Shown here: positions 43,614 through 53,993 of the stretch, in pieces
Numbering within the stretch: position 1 is the stretch's first letter
How the letters are laid out: each line of letters starts with the position of its first letter
Assembly (NCBI GenBank): GCA_050250955.1
Contig: JBFWNR010000010.1
Span: 62,001 to 126,000, forward strand
Origin: CAWAYR01 sp050250955
GTDB lineage: Bacteria > Acidobacteriota > Vicinamibacteria > Vicinamibacterales > UBA2999
Length of the DNA: 64,000 bases
Direction of reading: 5' to 3'
Notes under the pieces: generated by a model
Databases searched by the model: none
The model's input: the letters and a program-made list of their open reading frames with translations, nothing else
Told to the model about the DNA's origin: nothing
Made by a program: the position numbers and the translations under genes

Positions 43614-44414
43614 ATGCGCGCCGCCACCGACACGATCGCTGCCGGTGGCGCCTCGGCCGCCATGGTCGAGCTGGTCGATCTTCGCAAGGCCTATGACGGC
43701 GTTCCCGCCGTGGACGGCGTCACCACCGGCTTCCGACGGGGCGCGACCACCCTGGTCATCGGGCCGAGCGGCTGCGGCAAGTCCACGGTGCTGCGAACCA
43801 TCGCCGGACTGGTGACGCCCGACAGCGGCCGGCTCCACTTCGACGGCGAGCCGGTGGACCGCGCCCGCTGGCCGGCGATCCGCCAGCGGATCGGCTACGT
43901 GATCCAGGAGGGCGGCCTCTTCCCGCACCTCACCATCGGGCGCAACGTCAGCCTGATGGCCCGCCATCTGCGCTGGCCGGCCGCCCGCATCGCCGCCCGC
44001 GTCGACGAGCTGGTCGGCCTGACGCAGCTGCCCACCGACCTGCTGCGCCGCTATCCCGGCGAGCTGTCGGGCGGCCAGCGCCAGCGCGCCAGCCTGATGC
44101 GGGCGCTGATGCTCGATCCCGACCTGCTGCTGCTCGACGAGCCGCTCGGGGCGCTCGACCCGATGATCCGCTACGACGTCCAGCAGGAGCTCAAGGCGCT
44201 CTTCGGCCGGCTGCGCAAGACCGTCGTGATGGTCACGCACGACCTCAGCGAGGCGGCGGTGCTGGCCGACGACGTCGTGCTGATGCGGGCCGGGCGGATC
44301 GTCCAGCGCGGTCCGCTGGCGACGCTGGCCGGCCAGCCCGCCGAGCCGTTCGTCAGCCAGTTCATCAGCGCCCAGCGCGCGCCGATGCAGCACCTGGTGA
44401 GCCTGCTCGGATGA
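43614..44414 (+). CDS. ABC transporter ATPase for glycine betaine/choline-type osmoprotectants
   Basis: A 266-residue ABC ATPase: Walker A GPSGCGKST, Q-loop at VIQEGG, signature LSGGQRQR, Walker B LLLLDEPLGALD and the H-loop VTHD. The sequence type (EGGLFPHLTI; ELKALFGRLRKTVVMVTHD) matches the OpuCA/ProV group, but the C-terminal CBS domains of many members are absent. Its stop overlaps the start of the next gene (ATGA), which encodes the rest of the transporter. Alternative ATGs at 43605 and 43662 exist. Confidence 0.88.
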   Translation: MRAATDTIAAGGASAAMVELVDLRKAYDGVPAVDGVTTGFRRGATTLVIGPSGCGKSTVLRTIAGLVTPDSGRLHFDGEPVDRARWPAIRQRIGYVIQEGGLFPHLTIGRNVSLMARHLRWPAARIAARVDELVGLTQLPTDLLRRYPGELSGGQRQRASLMRALMLDPDLLLLDEPLGALDPMIRYDVQQELKALFGRLRKTVVMVTHDLSEAAVLADDVVLMRAGRIVQRGPLATLAGQPAEPFVSQFISAQRAPMQHLVSLLG

Positions 44415-45919
44415 GGCGCCGCGTCCTGGCGCTGGGGCCGTGGCTGCTGCTGGCGCTGCCGGCGGCGTCGGCCGGCCAGGCCGAACGGCCGATCCAGGTC
44501 GCCTCGAAGCTCTTCACCGAGTCGGTGGTGCTCGGCGACATGGCGCAGCAGCTGCTGCAGGACGCCGGCGTGCCGGCCGTGCACCGCCGCGAACTGGGCG
44601 GGTCCCGGGTGCTGTGGTCGGCGCTGCGCGGCGGCGAGATCGACCTGTATCCGGAGTACACCGGCACGCTGCGCGAGGAGATGTTCAAGGGCCGCGCCCT
44701 GCCCGACGACGAGGCGCTGCAGGCGGCGCTGGCCGCCGAGGGCCTGGCGATGAGCGCGCCACTCGGCTTCGAGAACACCTACGCCGTCGGCGTCCGCGCC
44801 GAGCTGGCCGACCGCCTCGGGCTGCGCACGGTGTCGGACCTCGCCGCGCATCCCGGGCTGCGCTTCGGCTTCAGCAGCGAGTTCCTCGATCGCGGCGACG
44901 GCTGGATCGGCCTCCGCCAGCGCTACGGGCTGCGCCAGACCGACGTGCGCGGCATGACCCACGAGCTCACCTACGTGGCCCTGCAGTCGGGCCGCGTCGA
45001 CGCCATCGACCTGTTCTCCACCGACGCCGAGATCGCCTACTACGGGCTGCGCACCCTCGAGGACGACCGCCGGTTCTTCGCCCGCTACGAGGCGGTGTGG
45101 CTGTACCGGCTCGACCTCGACACGCGGGCCCCGGCGGCGGGGCCGGCGCTGCGCCGCGTGGTCGGCCGGATCGACGAGGCGACGATGTCGCGGTTGAACG
45201 CGCAGGTGAAGATCGAGCGGCGACCCGACACCGAGGTTGCCGGCGAGTTCCTGCGCGACACGCTCGACATCAGCATGGCGCGGCTGCCGAGCCGCGGACT
45301 GGCGGCGCGGATCTGGCGGCGCAGCCTCGAGCACCTGACGCTGGTCTCCATCTCGCTCGTCGCCGCCATCGTCGTGGCGATTCCCCTCGGCGTCGTCGCG
45401 GCGCGATCGCCGCGCGCCGGACGCGCCATCATCGCCGTGGTCAGCGTGGTCCAGACCCTGCCGTCACTGGCCCTCTTCGTCTTCATGATTCCCGTGCTCG
45501 GCATCGGCGCCCGGCCGGCGGTGGCGGCGTTGTTCCTCTACAGCCTGCTGCCGATCGTGCGCAACACCTACACCGGCCTCACCGACATCCCGCGGCCGCT
45601 GCGCGAGTCGGCCGAGGTGATGGGGCTGTCGTCCTCCGAGCGGCTGCTGCAGATCGAGCTGCCGCTGGCCGCCCGCGCCATCCTGGCCGGGGTGAAGACC
45701 GCGGCGGTGATCAACGTCGGCACCGCCACCGTCGCCGCGCTCATCGGCGCCGGCGGCTACGGCCAGCCGATTCTCACCGGCATCCGCCTCGACGACATGG
45801 GCCTCATCCTGTCGGGCGCGGTGCCGGCGGCGCTGCTGGCGCTGGTGGTGCAGGGCCTGTTCGAACTCGTCGAGCGCCTGGCGCTGCCGCGCAGCCTGCG
45901 GGCGTTGCACTCGGCGTAA
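44411..45919 (+). CDS. fused substrate-binding protein/permease of an osmoprotectant ABC transporter
   Basis: A 502-residue fusion. After a signal-like helix, residues 25-295 form an OpuAC/OsmX-type binding domain (ASKLFTESVVLGDMAQQLL; RELGGSRVLWSALRGGEIDLYPEYTGT; GFENTYAVGVR). Residues 300-500 are the permease with about six helices and the EAA-like loop (RESAEVMGLSSSERLLQIELPLA). The binding domain precedes the permease, so each complex would carry tethered binding sites. Quaternary amines such as betaine, choline or carnitine are the expected ligands. Translation is coupled to the ATPase gene. Confidence 0.88.
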   Translation: MRRRVLALGPWLLLALPAASAGQAERPIQVASKLFTESVVLGDMAQQLLQDAGVPAVHRRELGGSRVLWSALRGGEIDLYPEYTGTLREEMFKGRALPDDEALQAALAAEGLAMSAPLGFENTYAVGVRAELADRLGLRTVSDLAAHPGLRFGFSSEFLDRGDGWIGLRQRYGLRQTDVRGMTHELTYVALQSGRVDAIDLFSTDAEIAYYGLRTLEDDRRFFARYEAVWLYRLDLDTRAPAAGPALRRVVGRIDEATMSRLNAQVKIERRPDTEVAGEFLRDTLDISMARLPSRGLAARIWRRSLEHLTLVSISLVAAIVVAIPLGVVAARSPRAGRAIIAVVSVVQTLPSLALFVFMIPVLGIGARPAVAALFLYSLLPIVRNTYTGLTDIPRPLRESAEVMGLSSSERLLQIELPLAARAILAGVKTAAVINVGTATVAALIGAGGYGQPILTGIRLDDMGLILSGAVPAALLALVVQGLFELVERLALPRSLRALHSA

Positions 45920-46007
45920 ACCGCAGCGGCCGTTCCCGGCCACGGCCCGCGGCACCCGCGGCGTCACGGCCCGGCCCGCGCCGCGCCGCGGCGCCGACCG
46001 CGTGCAC

Positions 46008-46013
46008 TAGAAT
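46008..46013 (+). promoter_or_regulatory. TAGAAT -10 for the PAS hybrid kinase gene
   Basis: TAGAAT ends 10 bases before ATG 46024, again without a ribosome site. Confidence 0.4.
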
Positions 46014-46023
46014 CCATCGCGCC

Positions 46024-48669
46024 ATGGCGGTGCCGCACATCCCGACCACGCCGCGCCTCGCGCCGCCGCCCGCCACGGTGGCCCTCACGGTCGTCGCGTG
46101 CGTGGCCGGGGCGTTGGGCCTGCGCTTCCTGCTCAACGAGGCGGTTGGCAACGCCTTGCCGTTCGTCACCGTGTTCGGGGCCACCGCCGTGGCGCACTGG
46201 TTCGGCGGCCGATCGGCCGGCATCGCGGTGACCCTGCTCGGTCTGATCGGGTGCGTGATGATGCTCACCCCGGTCGGCGGCCGGACCCGTGTCGAGGAGG
46301 TCGGCGGCGGGCTGGGCATCGCCGCGTTCCTGTTCACCAGCGCGCTCATTCTCGTCATCGGCGAGGTCGCGCGGGCCGCCCACGTCGCCGCGCACGACCG
46401 CAGCGAGACGCTGCGCGTCACGCTGCACAGCATCGGCGATGCGGTGATCACCACCGACAACGCCGGCCGCGTCACCACGCTCAACGCCGTCGCCGAGTCG
46501 CTGACCGGGTGGACGTCGGCGGACGCCGCCGGTCAGCCGCTCGATGCCGTCTTCCGCATCGTCAACGAGGACACCCGGCGCCCGGTGGAGAATCCCGCGA
46601 CCACGGCCCTGCGCGACGGCACGGTCATCGGGCTGGCCAACCACACCGTGTTGATCCGCCGCGACGGCAGCGAGCACCCGATCGACGACAGCGCCGCACC
46701 GATCCGCGATGCCGAGGGCCGGGTCTCGGGCTGCGTGCTGGTGTTCCGCGACGTCACCGCGCAGCGGCGCCATGAGCGCGAGCGCGCCGGTCAGCTGCAG
46801 ACCGCGCGCACCCTCGCCGCCATCGTCGACTCGTCGGACGACGCGATCATCCGCAAGCGCCTCGACGGGACCATCGAAACCTGGAACGCGGGCGCCGAGC
46901 GGCTGTTCGGGCACCGGGCGGAAGAGGCGATCGGCAGGCACATCTCGCTGGTGATCCCGGCCGATCGGCTCCATGAGGAGGAGACCATCATCGCCACGCT
47001 GACGGCGGGACGCCGGATCCAGCATTTCGAGACCGAACGGATGCGGGCGGATGGCACCCGGATCTGGGTGTCGTTGACGATCTCGCCGATTACCGACGGC
47101 ACGGGCACGGTGGTGGCGGCTTCGAAGATCGTGCGCGACGTGACGTCCAGGATTCGCGCTGAAGCCGACCGCGAGACATTCGTCAAGGTGGTGGAGAACA
47201 GCCAGGACTTCATCGGCATGTGCGACCTCGGGGGCATGCCGTTCTTCGTCAATCGCGCCGGGCTGGACATGGTGGGTCTGGAGAGCCTCGAGCAGGCCCG
47301 GCGAACGCCGGTGGCGGAGTTCTTCTTCCCGGAGGACCGGCCCCGCATCGTCGGCGAGTTCTTCCCGCGGGTGCTGCGCGACGGGCAGGGCGAAATCGAG
47401 GTGCGCTTCCGGCATTTCACCACCGGCGCGGCGCGCTGGATGGCCTACAAGGTGCTGACGCTGACCGACCACGCCGGCGCCCCGATGGGCTTCGCCACGG
47501 TGAGCCAGGACGTGACCGAACGCAAGGCGCGCGCCGACGAACTGGTCGACGCGGATCGTCGCAAGAACGAGTTCCTGGCGATGCTCGCCCACGAACTCCG
47601 GAACCCGCTGGCGCCGCTCAGCAACGCGGTCCGGGCGATTCAGCAGCGGCCGCCCGGCGACGAACACACGGTCACGGTGGCGGCTGCGGTCCTGGAGCGG
47701 CAGGTGCGGCAGATGGCCAGGCTGGTGAACGACCTGCTCGACGCCAGTCGGATGTCTCACGGGCGGATCGAGCTGCGCCGCGCCCGCGTCGCGCTGCAGC
47801 CGATCATCGCGGAGGCGATTGAGACGGTGCAGCCGCTGCTGACCCGGCTCGGCCACCGGCTCGACACGACGGTGCCGCCCGCGCCGCTGTACGTCGAGGG
47901 GGATGCCGGACGCCTGGCGCAGGTCATCGGCAACCTGCTCAGCAACGCGGCGAAGTTCACCGACCGTGGCGGCGACATCCGCCTGTCGCTGGCCGGCGAC
48001 GGCGACGACGCGGTGATTCGAGTGGCCGACACCGGCATCGGCATTGCGCCCGGGCAGCTCGAGACGGTGTTCGATCTGTTCGTCCAGGGCGACACGTCGC
48101 TCGAACGGTCGCGCGATGGCCTGGGCATCGGCCTGACCCTGGTGAAGACCCTGGTGGAACTCCACGGCGGTACCGTCCAGGCCCACAGCGACGGACCGGG
48201 GCGCGGCAGTGTATTCACCGTGCGGCTCGCGCTGAGTCCGGCCGAGGTCGGGGCCGAGGAGCGGATCCCGCCGCCAGCCACCTCCGGCGCGCCCTCCCGG
48301 CGGGTGCTGATCGTCGACGACAGCGCCGATACCGCCGAATCGCTGGCGATGCTGCTGACCTTCGCGGGCCACGAGACGCATCTGGCCCATGACGGGCTCG
48401 AGGCGGTCGGCGCGGCCGAACGCGTGCGTCCCGACGTGGTGCTGATGGACGTCGGACTCCCCGGCCTGAATGGCTATGAGGCGTGCCGGCGCATTCGTGA
48501 GCAGGCGTGGGGTGCGGCGACGGTCCTCGTCGCCATCACCGGGTGGGGCGATGAGCGCGCCCGGGAAGAGACCCGGGCGGCCGGGTTCGATCTGCACCTG
48601 GTCAAGCCCGTCGACCACGACGCGTTGCTGCGGTTCGTCGCCTCGGCGCGCCCGCCCGCGCCGGGCTGA
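46024..48669 (+). CDS. membrane hybrid sensor histidine kinase with three PAS domains and a receiver
   Basis: An 881-residue kinase. Four membrane helices (about 18-120) form a DUF4118-like input module. Three PAS domains follow: TLHSIGDAVITTDNAGRVTTL, IVDSSDDAIIRKRLDGTIETW and VVENSQDFIGMCDLGG. HisKA has its His in MLAHELRNPLAPL, and HATPase has IGNLLSNAAKFT, VADTGIGIAPGQL and GLGIGLTLVKTLVE. The C-terminal receiver has LIVDDSADTAES, the Asp in VVLMDVGLPGLNG and the Lys in LVKPVD. It is probably a membrane-associated sensor of redox, gas or small molecules. The ECF sigma gene follows 46 bases after. Confidence 0.92.
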   Translation: MAVPHIPTTPRLAPPPATVALTVVACVAGALGLRFLLNEAVGNALPFVTVFGATAVAHWFGGRSAGIAVTLLGLIGCVMMLTPVGGRTRVEEVGGGLGIAAFLFTSALILVIGEVARAAHVAAHDRSETLRVTLHSIGDAVITTDNAGRVTTLNAVAESLTGWTSADAAGQPLDAVFRIVNEDTRRPVENPATTALRDGTVIGLANHTVLIRRDGSEHPIDDSAAPIRDAEGRVSGCVLVFRDVTAQRRHERERAGQLQTARTLAAIVDSSDDAIIRKRLDGTIETWNAGAERLFGHRAEEAIGRHISLVIPADRLHEEETIIATLTAGRRIQHFETERMRADGTRIWVSLTISPITDGTGTVVAASKIVRDVTSRIRAEADRETFVKVVENSQDFIGMCDLGGMPFFVNRAGLDMVGLESLEQARRTPVAEFFFPEDRPRIVGEFFPRVLRDGQGEIEVRFRHFTTGAARWMAYKVLTLTDHAGAPMGFATVSQDVTERKARADELVDADRRKNEFLAMLAHELRNPLAPLSNAVRAIQQRPPGDEHTVTVAAAVLERQVRQMARLVNDLLDASRMSHGRIELRRARVALQPIIAEAIETVQPLLTRLGHRLDTTVPPAPLYVEGDAGRLAQVIGNLLSNAAKFTDRGGDIRLSLAGDGDDAVIRVADTGIGIAPGQLETVFDLFVQGDTSLERSRDGLGIGLTLVKTLVELHGGTVQAHSDGPGRGSVFTVRLALSPAEVGAEERIPPPATSGAPSRRVLIVDDSADTAESLAMLLTFAGHETHLAHDGLEAVGAAERVRPDVVLMDVGLPGLNGYEACRRIREQAWGAATVLVAITGWGDERAREETRAAGFDLHLVKPVDHDALLRFVASARPPAPG

Positions 48670-48702
48670 GCCGCCTCGCGCCGGCGCCGCGAGAGCCCCT
48701 GC

Positions 48703-48708
48703 TACACT
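48703..48708 (+). promoter_or_regulatory. TACACT -10 for the ECF sigma gene, leaderless-type
   Basis: TACACT ends 7 bases before ATG 48716. The GCGGGG between them is not a proper ribosome site. Confidence 0.45.
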
Positions 48709-48715
48709 CGCGGGG

Positions 48716-49300
48716 ATGGCAGGGGAGCTCACGTCGCTGCTGCATGCCCTGCGGCGGTCCGGGGCGGAGGCCGACGACATCACGGCGCAGCTCACCGACC
48801 TGATGTACCCGGAGCTGAAGCGCATCGCCCGGGCGTTGATGCGCCGCGAGCGCGGCGGCCACACGCTCCAGCCCACCGCCGTCCTGCACGAGGCGTTCGT
48901 CCGCCTGGTGGGGCAGGCGGACGTCCAGTGGCAGGACCGCTCGCACTTCCTCGGGGTCGCCACCCGCGCGATGCGCCAGGTCCTGGTCGATCACGCCCGG
49001 CGCCGCCATGCCGCCAAGCGCGGCAGCGACGGCGTGCGCGTCACGCTCGACGAGGGGCTGGTCGCCGGCGGGTCGCCGTCGCTCGACCTGCTCGCCCTCG
49101 ACCAGGCGCTCGACCGCTATGCGCAGCTCGACCCGCGCGGGGCCCGCGTCGCCGAACTGCGCGTCTTCGGCGGCCTCACCGTGGCCGAGACCGCCGCCCA
49201 CCTCGGTGTCTCCGCCCGCACCGTGGACGGCGACTGGTCGGTGGCGCGGATGTGGCTGGCGCGGGAACTGACGTCCCCGGCGCCACCCGTCGCGTCCTGA
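48716..49300 (+). CDS. ECF-like sigma factor of the Sig-70_X6 group
   Basis: A 194-residue sigma factor. Sigma-2 contains LMYPELKRIARALMRRER and TAVLHEAFVRLV; sigma-4 contains GLTVAETAAHLGVSARTVDGDW. The LxxTxLxxEAxxRL-like sequence and the VDHARRRHAAKRG basic linker are the marks of the X6-type ECF sigma factors that usually sit next to eukaryotic-type kinases and lack a classical anti-sigma factor. The kinase at 50279-53050 is 1 kb downstream, with only a lipoprotein gene on the other strand between. Confidence 0.88.
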   Translation: MAGELTSLLHALRRSGAEADDITAQLTDLMYPELKRIARALMRRERGGHTLQPTAVLHEAFVRLVGQADVQWQDRSHFLGVATRAMRQVLVDHARRRHAAKRGSDGVRVTLDEGLVAGGSPSLDLLALDQALDRYAQLDPRGARVAELRVFGGLTVAETAAHLGVSARTVDGDWSVARMWLARELTSPAPPVAS

Positions 49301-49310
49301 GCGGCGCCGC

Positions 49311-50153
49311 TCACTGCCGCGTCGCCGTCACTTCGTAGTTCAGCCGGATCTGGCAGCCGCCCGGCCCGAGCGTGATCGCGCGCGGGCCCAGGTTGGTGAA
49401 GGTGCCGTTGGCGTAGCTGTGGGTCTGCGCGCCGAGCCGGTTGTTCATGTCGTCGTCGGGTACCCAGCGGACCGACGGCGGGATGATGACGATCTGCGAA
49501 TCCCACTCGGTGGCCCGGAACTCGACCCGCACGAACTGGCCGGCGGTCCCGTCCAGCGTGTAGGTCTCGACGTTGGACAACGTCTGGGTGCCGCCCTTGG
49601 CGAAGGTGACCGCCGACAGATTGGCGGTGTTCCCGGGATAGCCGCTGGTCGAGGTCAGGGTATCGGCGCTGCCGTTGGCGAGCACCGTGCGCACCTGGAA
49701 GGCGAACTCCCCGTTGGTCAGGTCCTGGGTGAAGTCGTCGCAGGTGTCGATCGCCGTGATGCCCGTCAGCTGCACCCGCAGCCGGAACCGCGCCGCCGAC
49801 ACCTGCACGGTGCGCCGGCCGACGGTGTTCTCGAAGGTCGCGGTCACGTCGGCCGTGCCGGTGCTGACCGCGGTCAGCAGTCCGGTGGCCGACACCGTCG
49901 CCACCGACGGGTTGGAGGAGGTCCAGGTGGCCTGGCCGGTGACCGTGGACGTGGTGCTGTCGGAGTACTGCGCCGTCGCCGTCAACTGGGACGTCGCGCC
50001 CTCGGCCACCGCGGCGGTGCCACCGATGGTGACGCCGGTGACCGTGCGCGAGGGCCCGATGAGTCCGTCGTCGCCGCCCTTCGACTTGCTGCAGCCCACC
50101 GCGAGTATGCCCACGGCCACCAGCGCCCCCAGCGTCGTCACCCGTCTGCTCAT
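49311..50153 (-). CDS. lipoprotein with a Big2 (immunoglobulin-like) domain
   Basis: A 280-residue protein with a lipoprotein signal (LGALVAVGILAVGC, Cys about 21). Residues about 38-120 form a Big2 fold (VAEGATSQLTATAQYSDSTT; WTSSNPSVATVSATGLLTAV; GTADVTATF). The remaining 150 residues are strand-rich with two Cys (IDTCDDF and GGCQIRLNYE) that could form a disulfide. The function is likely adhesion or envelope structure. GGAGGGAA before ATG 50153 fixes the start. It is flanked by the sigma factor and kinase genes on the opposite strand. Confidence 0.82.
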   Translation of the reverse strand: MSRRVTTLGALVAVGILAVGCSKSKGGDDGLIGPSRTVTGVTIGGTAAVAEGATSQLTATAQYSDSTTSTVTGQATWTSSNPSVATVSATGLLTAVSTGTADVTATFENTVGRRTVQVSAARFRLRVQLTGITAIDTCDDFTQDLTNGEFAFQVRTVLANGSADTLTSTSGYPGNTANLSAVTFAKGGTQTLSNVETYTLDGTAGQFVRVEFRATEWDSQIVIIPPSVRWVPDDDMNNRLGAQTHSYANGTFTNLGPRAITLGPGGCQIRLNYEVTATRQ

Positions 50154-50265
50154 GTCGTTCCCTCCGCGGGAGCCGCCTGCGCCTCCCTGGATCGACATGC
50201 GCAATCGGGCCGCGGGGCACGCAAACGGCCGGGCTGGCGTTGGCGGTCCTGGCGCGCAAGGGCCC

Positions 50266-50271
50266 TAGAAT
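50266..50271 (+). promoter_or_regulatory. TAGAAT -10 for the Ser/Thr kinase-TPR gene, leaderless-type
   Basis: TAGAAT ends 7 bases before ATG 50279, the same spacing as at the sigma factor and ABC ATPase genes. Confidence 0.45.
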
Positions 50272-50278
50272 GCGTGCG

Positions 50279-53046
<2,768 letters not shown>

Positions 53047-53050
<4 letters not shown>

Positions 53051-53958
53051 TGCCGCCAGGCCGGTCGTCGATGCGTGCCACCCTCCGTGTTCATGTCCGG
53101 TTGGTCGTCTGGTCGTGCCTGACGCTGTCGGCGGCCATCGCGTTGGCCGTCGGACCGGGCGCGACGGCTGCCGCGGTTCAGACCACCACGCCGCCGGGCG
53201 GCGCGACGGCGCGGTATCTCGGGAACGCCGCGGTGCTGGTGGCCGATGGGTCGACGTCGGTGGCCTTCGATCCGCTGTTCAGGAACGACTTTGGCACCTA
53301 CGAGCGCGTGCCCGACGCGATCGAGCGCGCGCTGTTCGCCGGCGCGCCGCCCTTCGACGGCCTCGATGCCGTGTTCGTCAGCCACCATCACGAAGACCAT
53401 TTCTCGGCCGCCGACGTCCTGCGGCTGCTGGAGGTGCGGCCGGGCCTGCGGCTCTATGCGCCGGCACAGGCCGTGGCGGGCATGCGCGCGCTGGCGCCTG
53501 ACCGGCTCGCTGCGGTGCTCGACCGCGTCACCGCCGTCGCCCTCGACTACGGCGACGCGCCGATCACGGTGCAGCACGGCGCGTTGCTGATCGAAGCGGT
53601 CCGCGTGCCGCATTCCGGGTGGCCGGCCAGGCAGCAGCAGGTGGAGAACCTCGCGTTCCGGGTCACGCTCGGCGGGGCGACCACCGTCGTCCACCTGGGC
53701 GATGCGGACGCCAACGACGCCCACTTCGCCGGCGACGGCGCCTTCTGGGGCCGACGCCGGACGCACCTGGCGCTGCCGCCGTACTGGTTCTTCCTCACGC
53801 CGGCGGGCCGGCAGGTGCTGGAACGGCGCACCGCGGCGACGCACTCGATCGGCGTCCACGTGCCGGCCGAGGTGCCCAGCCGCCCCGCCGACCGCGCGCC
53901 GGAGCTGCGACCGCACGAGCTGTTCACCGAGCCGGGGGACGTGCGGACGATTCGCTGA
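53047..53958 (+). CDS. exported MBL-fold metallo-hydrolase
   Basis: A 303-residue protein with a signal peptide (LRVHVRLVVWSCLTLSAAIALAV region). The MBL zinc motif is SHHHEDHF; a second His in VRVPHSGW and Asp in VVHLGDADAN complete the site, as in the UlaG-like branch. Substrates could be lactones, phosphodiesters or other esters. Its ATG overlaps the kinase stop (ATGA), so it is produced with the kinase. ATG 53047, 53050 and 53071 are all possible starts; the last gives a tidier signal peptide. Confidence 0.83.
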
Positions 53959-53993
53959 GGTGACCGGGGCAGACCGCGCCGATCGCCAGGCGA

